A stretch of DNA of 53,088 nt from Oxalobacteraceae bacterium (lineage in GTDB: Bacteria; Pseudomonadota; Gammaproteobacteria; Burkholderiales; Burkholderiaceae_D), in NCBI GenBank assembly GCA_027490255.1, contig JAIXYM010000105.1, positions 1 to 53,088 of the forward strand, written 5' to 3'. A program made the position numbers and the translations under genes. This document shows, in pieces, positions 44,605-53,088 of the stretch. Positions within the stretch are counted from its first letter, which is position 1. Each line of letters opens with the position of its first letter. The notes beneath the pieces are model-generated. The model ran no database searches and was not told where the DNA came from. It saw only the letters and a list, made by a program, of their open reading frames with translations.

Positions 44605-47295
44605 ATGACGCCGACTACGCGCCACATCCCCCCAGGCCCCGGATTCTGGCCGCAAGTCGCGCAATATCTGGTGGACGACGCTGAGACCATGACGGCAAAT
44701 CCCGATTTGTCGTCTGCACTGGTGTTAGTGCCGGCCTGGCATCACGCAGCCTTGCTTCGCCGCGCGCTCGCGGACCGGCTTGGGCCATCATTCATTCCGC
44801 CGCGCATCCGTACTCTTGCCTCATGGCTGTCGCAGTATCCGCCTGAGGTCGGCACCCAGGGAACGGCATCGTCAGGCGAGCGCCTGATGTCACTGTACGC
44901 TTCCTTACGTGAACTGCCGTGGCTTAAAAAACTCTTTGCGGCGCGCCGCAATACCGACCTGATGCCGCTCGCGCAGACATTGCTCACTATCTGCGATGAA
45001 CTGACTGCAGCGCTTTTGCCAGCAGCACTCGCGCAACCCGAGGCAGTCGAAGATCGCTGGCATGCGGCTCTGGCGCAGCTTTCACCGCGTGCGGCTGCTT
45101 TGTTGTCTGATGAAGCGCGACTGGTTTGGAATCTGTGGCAGGCCGAGCGCGATGCTCGTGACCCAGGCATTCGTCTGCACGCAGCGATGCAGCGCGCAGC
45201 GACTGAGGCGGCGCTGCCGTTGTATTGGTGCGCGCCTGCGCAGCCCAATGCTCTGGAAGCGAGTTTTCTCAATGCCTACGCCTTGCGTCAGCCAGTGAAT
45301 CTGATGATCCTTGACTGGTCGCAATCGATATCGCCTGCGATCTATGACGCGGCATGGCCCGAGTTGATGGACGATGCATCGCATACGCCAGCGTCATTTG
45401 ATGCGATCGAGACACCGACAGGTATTTCATTGCATGAAGCCGCGGGCATGGAAGATGAAGCACAGCGTGCAGCGCAAACCATCATTGACTGGCTTAACGG
45501 GGGCAAGCGACGTATCGCCTTGGTTCCCCAAGACCGGGTCGTAGCTCGCCGTGTACGTGCCTTGCTTGAGCGCGCGCAAGTGGTGGTATCGGATGAAACC
45601 GGATGGAAGCTTTCCACCACTCGCGCTGCAGCTGTCCTGCACGCCTGGCTGGCGCTGGCCGCGTCCGGGGGCGAGATGGCGACCTTGCTCGATTTTCTGA
45701 AATCGCCTTTCCTGTTTGACGATGATCAGCATGCAGCAGAGCAGCGCGCTGAGATTGAGCAGGCACTGCTAGGTGGCGGGATCACCGCTGGCTGGTCCCT
45801 GATGGTGACCGCAGTGGCCTCGTTTCCGCAGGCAAGCTCTCTGATTGAGGCAATCGCCCGCGAGGCGCAACGCTGCAGCGGCCGCAAGACCCTGACCGAG
45901 TGGGTTGATGCCACCTTGGGCGCATTCGATGCGCTGGGTATGAAAGACGGTATGTCGGCCGGTATAGCGGAGGATGTGGCCGGTGCGCAGGTCATTGCGC
46001 TGCTTGATCAAATTCGTCTTGAAGGTGAGCAGTTGGAGGCGCGGTTTTCTCTTGCCGAGTGGCGCGCGCTGGTGGATTTGCAAATGGAGCAAACCGTTTT
46101 CGTTGCGCCGCGTATGGATCAGCGCGTGATGATGGTGCCGTTGAACGGTACGTCCTTGCGTGAATTCGATGCCGTTATCGTGCTCGGTGCAGACAGTGAT
46201 CATTTGCCTTCGAGACCGGCCGAGACCTTGTTTTTTGCGAATGCAGTACGTCGCGAGTTGGGTCTGGCGACACGCGAAAGCCGCCAGCGTCAGCAGTTGC
46301 GTGAATTGACTGCTTTACTGATCAGCTGTCCCGAGGTCGTGTTGTCCTGGCAAGGCTGGCGCAGCGGCGAAACGAATACGCCGAGTCCTTGGTTGCAGCG
46401 ACTTGAACTGGTTTTGGATAGTGCCGGCTGTTCGAAGCTGCCACGTCACTTGCCCCGTCTGCCACAAAAAATGCTGAACGCTGTACCAGCGCAGATGCCT
46501 CGACCTACTGCGCCCGCTTTGATGCCAGACCGTTTGTCAGCCAGCGGCTACAACAGTCTGGTTGTCTGTCCTTATCAGTTTTTCGCTTCACGCATGCTCA
46601 GGCTGTCCGCTGCGGATGAGTTGAGTGAATTACCGCAAAAGAGAGATTACGGCGAGTGGCTGCATCAGATACTCAAGCAGTATCACGATATTGTGCATGA
46701 GCAGAGCGTACCGGTACAGGAGCGCGAGGCTTGCATGGCCAGGGTCAGCGAAGCTGTGTTCACTGAAATTCTTCAAAAAAATCCAGCGGCGCTCGGCTAT
46801 CAGTCGCGCTGGGGAAAAATCATGAATGCATATGTCGCTTGGGCGAATTCGCATGAGGCAGAGGGTTGGCAGTTCGGTTTTGGTGAACAGTGGCAGGAGC
46901 GCTTGTTGTCGTGGGAGGGTGGTTCGGTCAAGCTGGTCGGTCAGATTGATCGCATTGATGTTGGCGAGGATGGTGAGCGTCTGGTGTTGGATTACAAAAG
47001 CGCGAAAAAAGATAAGCTCAATAATCGGCTCAAAACATTGGAAGATCATCAGCTGCCTTTTTATGGTTTGCTGCTCGATCCGCCGCCTGCAGCGGCTGCG
47101 TATGTTGCCATTGATGACGAGAAGCCTGCACTGGCCGAGGCCGACAATTACGCGACATGGCGAGATGGTTTGCAGTCACAGATCATCGCCAATTGGCAGG
47201 CGATGTCTGAGGGAGCAAGCTTGCCTGCTTCCGGTACCCAAAAAAATTGTGACTGGTGTGATGCACGCGGACTCTGTCGCAAGGGAGCGTGGTGA
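44605..47295 (+). CDS. AddB-like PD-(D/E)XK nuclease (double-strand-break repair)
   Basis: 896 residues from the ATG at 44605. The frame also has an ATG at 44560 (911) and a GTG at 44479 (938), and no strong ribosome-binding site decides between them. The N-terminal half is an inactivated helicase-like region (PRIRTLASWLSQYP, DAVIVLGADSDHLPS). The C-terminal nuclease domain has the LDYK motif at D796-Y-K798. It also has a cysteine cluster C655 plus C882-x2-C885-x5-C891 (CDWCDARGLC) of the type that holds a 4Fe-4S cluster in AddB. With the AddA-like protein encoded next it should form an end-processing complex that loads RecA. The stop overlaps the AddA start as TGATG. Confidence 0.85.
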   Translation: MTPTTRHIPPGPGFWPQVAQYLVDDAETMTANPDLSSALVLVPAWHHAALLRRALADRLGPSFIPPRIRTLASWLSQYPPEVGTQGTASSGERLMSLYASLRELPWLKKLFAARRNTDLMPLAQTLLTICDELTAALLPAALAQPEAVEDRWHAALAQLSPRAAALLSDEARLVWNLWQAERDARDPGIRLHAAMQRAATEAALPLYWCAPAQPNALEASFLNAYALRQPVNLMILDWSQSISPAIYDAAWPELMDDASHTPASFDAIETPTGISLHEAAGMEDEAQRAAQTIIDWLNGGKRRIALVPQDRVVARRVRALLERAQVVVSDETGWKLSTTRAAAVLHAWLALAASGGEMATLLDFLKSPFLFDDDQHAAEQRAEIEQALLGGGITAGWSLMVTAVASFPQASSLIEAIAREAQRCSGRKTLTEWVDATLGAFDALGMKDGMSAGIAEDVAGAQVIALLDQIRLEGEQLEARFSLAEWRALVDLQMEQTVFVAPRMDQRVMMVPLNGTSLREFDAVIVLGADSDHLPSRPAETLFFANAVRRELGLATRESRQRQQLRELTALLISCPEVVLSWQGWRSGETNTPSPWLQRLELVLDSAGCSKLPRHLPRLPQKMLNAVPAQMPRPTAPALMPDRLSASGYNSLVVCPYQFFASRMLRLSAADELSELPQKRDYGEWLHQILKQYHDIVHEQSVPVQEREACMARVSEAVFTEILQKNPAALGYQSRWGKIMNAYVAWANSHEAEGWQFGFGEQWQERLLSWEGGSVKLVGQIDRIDVGEDGERLVLDYKSAKKDKLNNRLKTLEDHQLPFYGLLLDPPPAAAAYVAIDDEKPALAEADNYATWRDGLQSQIIANWQAMSEGASLPASGTQKNCDWCDARGLCRKGAW

Positions 47296-50200
47296 TGAGC
47301 TCGGGGCAGGATTTTCTCGCAGATGGGCAGGTCGTTGAAGCCAACACCTTTGTCAGGCTGGCCTGCGATCCCGCGCGCTCGGTACTGGTAGAGGCTTGTG
47401 CTGGCAGCGGTAAAACTTGGCTGCTGGTCTCACGTCTCTTGCGTCTTTTGCTTGCTGGTGCCAAGCCAGAGGAACTACTCGCCATTACGTTCACGCGTAA
47501 GGCGGCGCAGGAAATGCGCGAGCGCTTGCTCCGGTTATTGCATGAGTTGGCACTGGCGAGTGATACGGAGATCATCGAGCTGCTACGTGAGCGTGGCCTG
47601 AATGAAGCTGATGCGCACGAAAAAATAACGCTGGCGCGCAGTTTGTATGCGCGCGTCTTGTCCAGTCCTCAGGCGCTTGCTGTTGATACTTTTCATAGCT
47701 GGTTCATGCGCTTGCTGCAGATCGCGCCGCTTTCATCGGGTGTGCCGCATGGATTTACGCTGGCCGAGAACGCTACCGAGCTGCGCGACGAGGCTTGGTT
47801 ACGTTTGATGCAATCGCTCAATGATCCGTCCAAAGCAGATCTGCGAGAAGCGCTGATGACGGTCTTTGAGATTGCCGGTGACTGGTCCGGCAAAGACATG
47901 ATCGATGCCTTTGTTGACCGGCGCGCAGAGTGGTGGGTAGCGAGCGATGCCGGTGATCCGCTGGATGGCTTGCGTGATTTGTGTGGTGAAGATAGTGAGC
48001 GTGATGCGCGTCTCACGCTTTGGGATGATCACGCATTACAGAATCGCTTGCTGCATGTTGCTGCTTGTCTTGGTAAAGGCACGAAGACACAACAGCAAAC
48101 TGCATCGGCACTAGAACAAGCAATTAGTGGCGGTGCCAGTGTTGATGCGTTTCAATCGATTGCAACGATTGTGCTGACCGCGAAAGATCAGCCGCGCTCG
48201 CTGACCATCACGCAAGCAATGCTTCAGGTGATGACCGAGGAGGAAAGTGGTGTCTTGAAAAGCGAATGGACGACGCTTGCGGATGTGCTGGTCATGCTGA
48301 AGAAACGTAGTCAGGATATGTCGGTCATCCGTCTAAATGAATCCATCGCACTGATAGGCCAAGCTTGTCTGGAGCACTATCAGGCGATCAAGGCTGACCG
48401 TCGCATGCTGGATTTTTCTGATCTGGAGTGGCACGCATGGCGGCTGCTGACGCGCAGCGACCATGCCAACTATCTGCATGCGCGCATGGATGCGCGCTAC
48501 CGTCACATTCTCATCGATGAGTTTCAGGATACCAATCCGCTGCAGTGGCAGATCGTTCGTGCCTGGCTCGATGCGTATGGTGATGATCATCAGCGTCCCA
48601 GCGTCTTCATCGTCGGTGATCCCAAACAATCGATTTATCGCTTTCGTCGCGCCGAGCCGCGGGTGTTTGAATCAGCGCGAGCGCTGCTGCGTTCGCACGG
48701 CGCGACGGATCTGAAGACCAATCTCACTTACCGTAATGGGAAAAACATTGTCGCCGTGCTGAATCAGGCGATGCAGGGGAATGCGTTATATCAGGACCAG
48801 GCCACGCGGTCTTCAAACGAAGGCAGGGTATGGCGGTTGCCGTTGGTTCGTGCAGAAGTGCCAGCGCTGGAAGATACCGAGGAAGGTTTCACGCTGCGTG
48901 ATCCACTGCAGGTGTCGCCAACGGAAGAAGATGATTTGCGCCGCCAGCAGGAAGCTTTCATCGTGGGCTGCGCCTTGCAGCAAGCACGAGCACAGCCTGA
49001 GGGTGGCGTGCGCGCCTGGTCCGACATGATGATACTGGTGCGTAGTCGTACGCATTTGATTGCTTATGAACGTGGCTTGCGTGATGCCGGTATTCCTTTT
49101 GTATCCAGTCGTGGTGGCGGATTGCTGGATGCGCTTGAAGTCACCGACATGATCGCGTTGCTGCGCTGGCTGACGATGCCCTCGGATAATCTGGCGCTCG
49201 CACAAGTGCTTAAGTCACCGATGGGTGGTGCGTCTGATGAAGATCTGATTCTGCTCGCGCGCTCGGGCGAGGGTAGCTGGTGGCAGCGTCTGTCGTTTTT
49301 GTACGAAAGCGCCGATCAGTCAGAAACGATCGAGGTTCATAGCACCGTGTCGCACGTCAACACGCTGTCTTCGGCAATGCGTCGCATTGTGCCGCTATTA
49401 CGCGATTGGCAGCACGCCTCGGCGAGTTTGCCTGTGCATGATTTACTGGACCAGATCATGCATCAGGGTCAGCTCGCGCAGCGTTACGCTAGCACCTTGC
49501 CTGCATCGATGCGCGCACAGGTGCTCGGCAATCTGGATGCCTTTATTGCCTTGTCGCTGGAAGTTGATGCCGGCCGTTATCCCAGTATCGCGCGCTTCAT
49601 CGACACGCTGCGTCGCCTGCAGCGTGCCAGCGATCAGGAAGCGCCCAATGAGGCCGATATTGATGTCTCCGCCGATGCGGTACGCATCATGACGATTCAC
49701 GGTGCGAAAGGGCTGGAGGCTTCTGTTGTTGTGCTTATGGGTTCCAATCACAGTGATAGCACCCGGGATCATTTGGGTGTTCTGTGCGAGTGGCCACAGG
49801 ATGAGTCAGCCCCTACGCATTTTTCTGTGTTTGGCAAGAGCGCAGTACGAGGTTGGGCGCGCGAATCACTGTTTGCACAAGAAGAGAGTTTCCGACAACA
49901 GGAAAACTGGAATTTGCTCTATGTTGCGGCAACGCGTGCGAAGGCGATGTTGATTGTCAGCGGCGTGCATGCCGGTAAAAACGAAGCTGGGGTTGTTGCC
50001 GGCAGCTGGTATGAGAAATTGCTTCATGCAGAAGAGGTGACCCCGCAAGTCATCCTAAAGCAAAGTCTGGCGACCGATGAGGCATTCACACTTGACCTGT
50101 TTGATCCGCCGGCGCTGCCACCTCAGGAGCGAAAAGCCGGCACCGAAGATACCGAGTTCACGCGCGAAGGGAGTTTGCTGCATTTGTTGATGGAGCGACT

Positions 50201-50627
50201 CACCGAAACGGCTGTCTGGCCCGTCCAGATACCTGCTATTCGTGTGGTCGCGCAATGGCTGGGATGCAGTATGGAACAGTCATCGGTTGTGTGCGAACAG
50301 GCAACGCAGATTTTAACGTCGGACACACTGGAAAAATTCTTTGATCCCGACCGCTTCGTATTCGCACGCAACGAGATGGAACTGATCCACGATGGCGAAC
50401 TGATCAGGTTGGATCGCTTGGTGATGTTCGATGATGCATTGTGGATTCTTGATTACAAGCGGAGTTATTTTGAATTTCAGCATGCAGACTATCAGTCACA
50501 GCTCGAGCGATATCGGCAGGCGTGCGGCTTGTTGTTTCCTGGGGTGCGTATCTGCTGCGCACTGATTACGGTGGATGGCAAACTTTGGGATTTGGATACG
50601 TCGGACCAAAACATCGTCAAGGTCTGA
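47295..50627 (+). CDS. AddA-like UvrD-family helicase-nuclease
   Basis: About 1,110 residues from the ATG at 47295, which overlaps the previous stop by one base and has AAGGGAG 8 bp upstream. Two GTGs at 47289 and 47292 are alternatives. The SF1A helicase motifs are clear: Walker A AGSGKT at residues 36-41, AITFTRKAAQEM (Ia), LIDEFQDTNPLQW (II), GDPKQSIYRFRRA (III), TIHGAKGLEASVVVLM (V) and LYVAATRAK (VI). The C-terminal PD-(D/E)XK nuclease domain ends with WILDYKRSYFEFQ and Q-x-x-R-Y (QSQLERYRQ). It should unwind and degrade duplex ends until a regulatory sequence. AddAB in betaproteobacteria replaces RecBCD. Confidence 0.9.
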   Translation: MSSGQDFLADGQVVEANTFVRLACDPARSVLVEACAGSGKTWLLVSRLLRLLLAGAKPEELLAITFTRKAAQEMRERLLRLLHELALASDTEIIELLRERGLNEADAHEKITLARSLYARVLSSPQALAVDTFHSWFMRLLQIAPLSSGVPHGFTLAENATELRDEAWLRLMQSLNDPSKADLREALMTVFEIAGDWSGKDMIDAFVDRRAEWWVASDAGDPLDGLRDLCGEDSERDARLTLWDDHALQNRLLHVAACLGKGTKTQQQTASALEQAISGGASVDAFQSIATIVLTAKDQPRSLTITQAMLQVMTEEESGVLKSEWTTLADVLVMLKKRSQDMSVIRLNESIALIGQACLEHYQAIKADRRMLDFSDLEWHAWRLLTRSDHANYLHARMDARYRHILIDEFQDTNPLQWQIVRAWLDAYGDDHQRPSVFIVGDPKQSIYRFRRAEPRVFESARALLRSHGATDLKTNLTYRNGKNIVAVLNQAMQGNALYQDQATRSSNEGRVWRLPLVRAEVPALEDTEEGFTLRDPLQVSPTEEDDLRRQQEAFIVGCALQQARAQPEGGVRAWSDMMILVRSRTHLIAYERGLRDAGIPFVSSRGGGLLDALEVTDMIALLRWLTMPSDNLALAQVLKSPMGGASDEDLILLARSGEGSWWQRLSFLYESADQSETIEVHSTVSHVNTLSSAMRRIVPLLRDWQHASASLPVHDLLDQIMHQGQLAQRYASTLPASMRAQVLGNLDAFIALSLEVDAGRYPSIARFIDTLRRLQRASDQEAPNEADIDVSADAVRIMTIHGAKGLEASVVVLMGSNHSDSTRDHLGVLCEWPQDESAPTHFSVFGKSAVRGWARESLFAQEESFRQQENWNLLYVAATRAKAMLIVSGVHAGKNEAGVVAGSWYEKLLHAEEVTPQVILKQSLATDEAFTLDLFDPPALPPQERKAGTEDTEFTREGSLLHLLMERLTETAVWPVQIPAIRVVAQWLGCSMEQSSVVCEQATQILTSDTLEKFFDPDRFVFARNEMELIHDGELIRLDRLVMFDDALWILDYKRSYFEFQHADYQSQLERYRQACGLLFPGVRICCALITVDGKLWDLDTSDQNIVKV

Positions 50628-50852
50628 GCCAGATTGATTTTTCCTGGGTAGGCCCGAGGCGTTTTTTGCGTGGTCGGCGCTCTCGTGATGATCGCGGCGA
50701 GGGTCGGTCAGGTGAAGTGAGTCAGCACTTCTATTACTAAATTTATATCTTCGGGCGCGATGGACTCGAAAAACTCGCGCAAATTGTGAAGATGCCGCGA
50801 CAAGTCCCTGAATGTATTGACGGAAATTCACTCGCGCGACTATAGTGCCGCC

Positions 50853-51068
50853 ATGATTTCCGAATTCGAGAAACTGCTGGAAAAAATCGGCCAATTGTCC
50901 GAGCTCGTGCAGGCATTGCGCCGCGAGAACGCGAGTTTGCGCGCTGATATGGCATCGCTTACCGATGAAAATTCTCGGATGGCATCGCGTATGAAAGAAG
51001 CCCATGAGCGCGTCAGCGCTTTGCTGCAGACGATACCGGCCACCACAGAAGATGAGGAAGCGGCATGA
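50853..51068 (+). CDS. ZapB-like coiled-coil protein (TIGR02449 type)
   Basis: About 71 residues from the ATG at 50853, chosen over the in-frame ATG at 50817. The whole chain is a parallel coiled coil (LEKIGQLSELVQALRRENASLRA...SLTDENSRMASRMKEAHERV) with an acidic tail. This is the small coiled-coil protein that precedes zapA in many beta- and gammaproteobacteria (TIGR02449, sometimes called a ZapB homologue). It probably supports the divisome ring together with ZapA. It overlaps zapA by 4 bp. Confidence 0.85.
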   Translation: MISEFEKLLEKIGQLSELVQALRRENASLRADMASLTDENSRMASRMKEAHERVSALLQTIPATTEDEEAA

Positions 51069-51376
51069 CCACGATTGATGTCACGATCATGGGCCAGTCC
51101 TATCGGCTCGCCTGCAAAGAGGGTGAGGAGTTGGCGCTCAAGCAAGCGGTCGCTTACCTTGATGAGCGCATGTGTACTATCCGTGATGCTGGAAAAGTTA
51201 AAGGCACCGACCGCATTGCCGTGATGGCCGCACTGGGGATGGCCGCCGATTACTTGGGCTCGCGCTCAGCGGAAGGCCCTTTTGCCTCGATGTCCGTTTC
51301 GGATATGCGTCAGAAAATTAACGCCATGCACGCTGCGCTGGATACAGCACTTGCGCCACAAGAACGCTTGTTCTGA
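51065..51376 (+). CDS. zapA: Cell division protein ZapA
   Basis: A protein of 103 residues. The N-terminal head (TTIDVTIMGQSYRLACKEGEE) and the following helix (LKQAVAYLDERMCTIRDAGK) match the ZapA family, with VKGTDRIAVMAALGMAADYL as the core that binds FtsZ. ZapA crosslinks FtsZ filaments. The overlap with the preceding ZapB-like gene suggests coordinated production. 6S RNA follows, an order conserved in proteobacteria. Confidence 0.93.
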   Translation: MTTIDVTIMGQSYRLACKEGEELALKQAVAYLDERMCTIRDAGKVKGTDRIAVMAALGMAADYLGSRSAEGPFASMSVSDMRQKINAMHAALDTALAPQERLF

Positions 51377-51437
51377 GACGAGTAAATTTTAGCCTCGAAC
51401 AACATCTGACGTAATGCATCGATACGCATTAAAATCT

Positions 51438-51465
51438 TTGACACACACACCGTTTCAGGTAGACT
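51438..51465 (+). promoter_or_regulatory. Promoter of 6S RNA
   Basis: A perfect -35 TTGACA at 51438-51443 and a -10 TAGACT at 51460-51465 with a 16-bp spacer. The expected start lies near 51472, the 5' end of the 6S structure. Confidence 0.8.
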
Positions 51466-51471
51466 AAGTTT

Positions 51472-51645
51472 TCCTGCCGTGTTCGCGTTTGCCATATATT
51501 CCTTGAACCATTCACATGCATAGGCTGCGGGATTCGTTCAGTAGGCGTGAACGTCGCTAGTCCGACGATCCCAATATTGAACTACTGTGGCCAACTTGAA
51601 CCGCTTTGGTTCAGGATGCCGGCGCAGCGGCACAGGCGGGACTTT
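51472..51645 (+). ncRNA. ssrS: 6S RNA
   Basis: A 6S RNA of about 175 nt between zapA and the EVE gene, its usual place. The 5' arm (CCTGCCGTGTTCG) pairs with the 3' arm (CGGCACAGGCGGG) to form the closing stem. The inner strands TTCCTTGAACC and CTTGAACCGC surround the large single-stranded bubble that imitates an open promoter. The terminal arm GGGATTCGTT...CGATCCC is also present. 6S RNA binds sigma-70 RNA polymerase and represses transcription in stationary phase. The exact 3' end is inferred. Confidence 0.87.
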
Positions 51646-51757
51646 ATTTCGGGCGGTTGCATTGCATGCAGCCGCTTTTTTTATGCTTGCCGTAGGCATC
51701 TGTTCAATCGATTGGCGGCGATGTCTGGCAGTAGTCATTAACGTTCATAAAAACAAT

Positions 51758-52240
51758 ATGCGTTACTGGTTGATGAAATCCGAGCCCGACGAAACCAGCA
51801 TTGACGATGCGCTGGCGGCCAAGGGCCAGACCGTCGCATGGACGGGCGTGCGAAACTATCAGGCGCGTAATTTCATGCGCGATCAAATGCAGGTGGGTGA
51901 CGGGGTTTTGTTTTATCACTCCGGTTGCGCTGAACCGGGTATCGCTGGCATTGCCGAAGTGGCCAGCACCTGCTATCCCGACCCCACGCAATTCGATCGC
52001 AAGAGTCCCTACCATGATCCCAAAGCCAGTCCGGAAAATCCACGCTGGCTATTGGTCGATGTGCGTGCGCTGAAAAAAATCCGACTCATCGGCTTGCCAG
52101 AACTGCGCGCACAAGCTGAGTTGGCCGATATGCTGGTTCTGAGACGAGGTAATCGGCTGTCAATCACGCCTGTGACCACCCAGGAGTGGCGTCATATCGT
52201 AGAAAAAATCGCGAAAGCAAAGAAGGCGCCGATGGAATAA
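51758..52240 (+). CDS. EVE domain-containing protein (YTH-like)
   Basis: About 160 residues from the ATG at 51758, starting MRYWLMKSEPDETSIDDAL. The frame is open further upstream into the 6S RNA, but that part is not protein-like. The EVE fold shows the conserved YWLMKSEPD start, WTGVRNYQARNFMRD, GVLFYHSGCAEPGIAGIAEV and the aromatic cage positions of the family. EVE domains recognise modified bases in DNA or RNA, and bacterial relatives are linked to restriction or RNA modification in some settings. Here it lies alone downstream of 6S RNA, as in many betaproteobacteria, so a housekeeping role is likelier. Confidence 0.9.
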   Translation: MRYWLMKSEPDETSIDDALAAKGQTVAWTGVRNYQARNFMRDQMQVGDGVLFYHSGCAEPGIAGIAEVASTCYPDPTQFDRKSPYHDPKASPENPRWLLVDVRALKKIRLIGLPELRAQAELADMLVLRRGNRLSITPVTTQEWRHIVEKIAKAKKAPME

Positions 52241-52381
52241 TGCCGAAAATCTTCTGGCTGAAAAAGCGTCAATCACTCGATGCTCCAAGCCGTGGTGTCG
52301 TACAGGTGCGCTGGCTCGTCATACAATTCGGTTTCATTTATCGTCTCTCAGTGTCATTTAAAAATAAAAAAGAAAGCAGGC

Positions 52382-53088
52382 ATGGATTTCATTCAGATTA
52401 TTTCCTTTCTGGTACTCGGTACATTCACTGGTTTTGCTGCGGGTTTGCTCGGCATCGGTGGTGGCATGCTGATGGTGCCCTTTATCACCATGCTTTTATC
52501 GGCGCAGGGTTTCCCGCGTGAAATCGTGGTGCATGTCGCGATCGCCACCTCTCTGTCTACCATCATGTTTACCTCGCTATCTTCGGTGCGTGCTCATCAT
52601 AAGCGTGGCGCGGTCGTGTGGCCTATCGTGAAGCTGCTGGCTCCGGGCATATTGATCGGTTCTTGGATTGGTCCTTGGATTGGTGCGCAGCTCGACTCGT
52701 CTGCACTCGCACTATTCTTCGCTGTGTTTGTTGGTTTTTCAGCGACGCAAATGCTGCTCGACAAAAAGCCATCGCCCACGCGCGAATTACCTAAAGCCCC
52801 TGGCATGCTCGGTGCCGGTTCTGTGATTGGCGTTTTGTCGGGATTGGTGGGCGCGGGTGGCGGCTTTGTCTCCGTGCCCTTTATGACCTGGTGTAATGTG
52901 AAGATACACAATGCGGTGGCGACCAGTGCGGCACTGGGTTTTCCGATTGCGCTGGCCGGTACGCTCTCAAATATTTATTTTGGTATGCAGGAACAGGGTC
53001 TGCCTACAGGATCGCTGGGTTTTATTTATCTGCCTGCATTGCTGGTGATTTCAATCGCCAGCGTACTCACCGCACCGCTAGGCGCCAA
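52382..53088 (+). CDS. TauE/SafE family permease (3' end off the window)
   Basis: A frame open from the ATG at 52382 to the window end, giving 235 residues without a stop. It shows about six hydrophobic segments with the family mark GLLGIGGGMLMVPF at the N-terminus and GLVGAGGGFVSVPF in the second half, the repeat pattern of TauE/SafE (sulfite exporter) proteins. The loop between has the conserved HVAIATSLST block. Members export sulfite, sulfonates or organosulfur anions, and the substrate is unknown. It is incomplete only because of the window edge. Confidence 0.88.
   Translation, partial: MDFIQIISFLVLGTFTGFAAGLLGIGGGMLMVPFITMLLSAQGFPREIVVHVAIATSLSTIMFTSLSSVRAHHKRGAVVWPIVKLLAPGILIGSWIGPWIGAQLDSSALALFFAVFVGFSATQMLLDKKPSPTRELPKAPGMLGAGSVIGVLSGLVGAGGGFVSVPFMTWCNVKIHNAVATSAALGFPIALAGTLSNIYFGMQEQGLPTGSLGFIYLPALLVISIASVLTAPLGA

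Overview
The window looks like chromosome of a betaproteobacterium of the order Burkholderiales, most likely Oxalobacteraceae (Herminiimonas-like). I infer this from gene order (rng-maf-rlmH-rsfS-nadD-hemF-purD-yebC; trxA-rho-rpmE2; zapB-like/zapA/6S RNA) and protein character. No database search was possible, so the genus is a guess.

Layout. (1) 1-9005: the 3' end of msbA, then an LPS core/O-antigen locus with two FkbM-type methyltransferases, one other methyltransferase, four glycosyltransferases and an O-antigen ligase/polymerase. The 900-7100 part is clearly AT-richer than its surroundings, as is usual for horizontally exchanged surface-sugar genes. (2) 9083-16167: a tightly packed minus-strand housekeeping run of RNase G, Maf, RlmH, RsfS (with an unusual histone-like basic tail), NadD, HemF, PurD and YebC. 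(3) 16405-23332: an EamA transporter, a quinone oxidoreductase, a small membrane protein, a DUF4136 lipoprotein, aminopeptidase N and fructose-1,6-bisphosphatase.

(4) 23395-30650: a tRNA-Thr(CGU) gene followed by an integrated element. The 3' 45 bp of the tRNA, from the anticodon loop to CCA, recurs at 30603-30647 with one mismatch. A shorter 27-bp copy lies in the middle at 24668-24694. Each copy is followed by a related terminator. Between them lie a cluster of small exported proteins (one LprI-like), a DUF6641-like protein, a catalytic-domain-only tyrosine recombinase, a HUH-type replication protein and a full-length tyrosine integrase next to the distal att site. There are no structural or conjugation genes, so this looks like a compact integrative element or satellite, with the remains of a second one in tandem. 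It is the most novel part of the window.

(5) 30700-38800: exported proteins of unknown function, glyoxalase I, a DinJ/YafQ-type toxin-antitoxin pair with a palindromic operator, a fatty acyl-CoA synthetase, an MFS transporter, SerC and a protein of unknown function. (6) 38817-44273 (minus strand): a MATE efflux pump, an ArnT-like glycosyltransferase, ribosomal protein L31 type B, Rho and thioredoxin. (7) 44560-53088 (plus strand): an AddB/AddA-like recombination nuclease-helicase pair, a ZapB-like protein, ZapA, 6S RNA with its promoter, an EVE-domain protein and the 5' part of a TauE/SafE permease that runs off the end.
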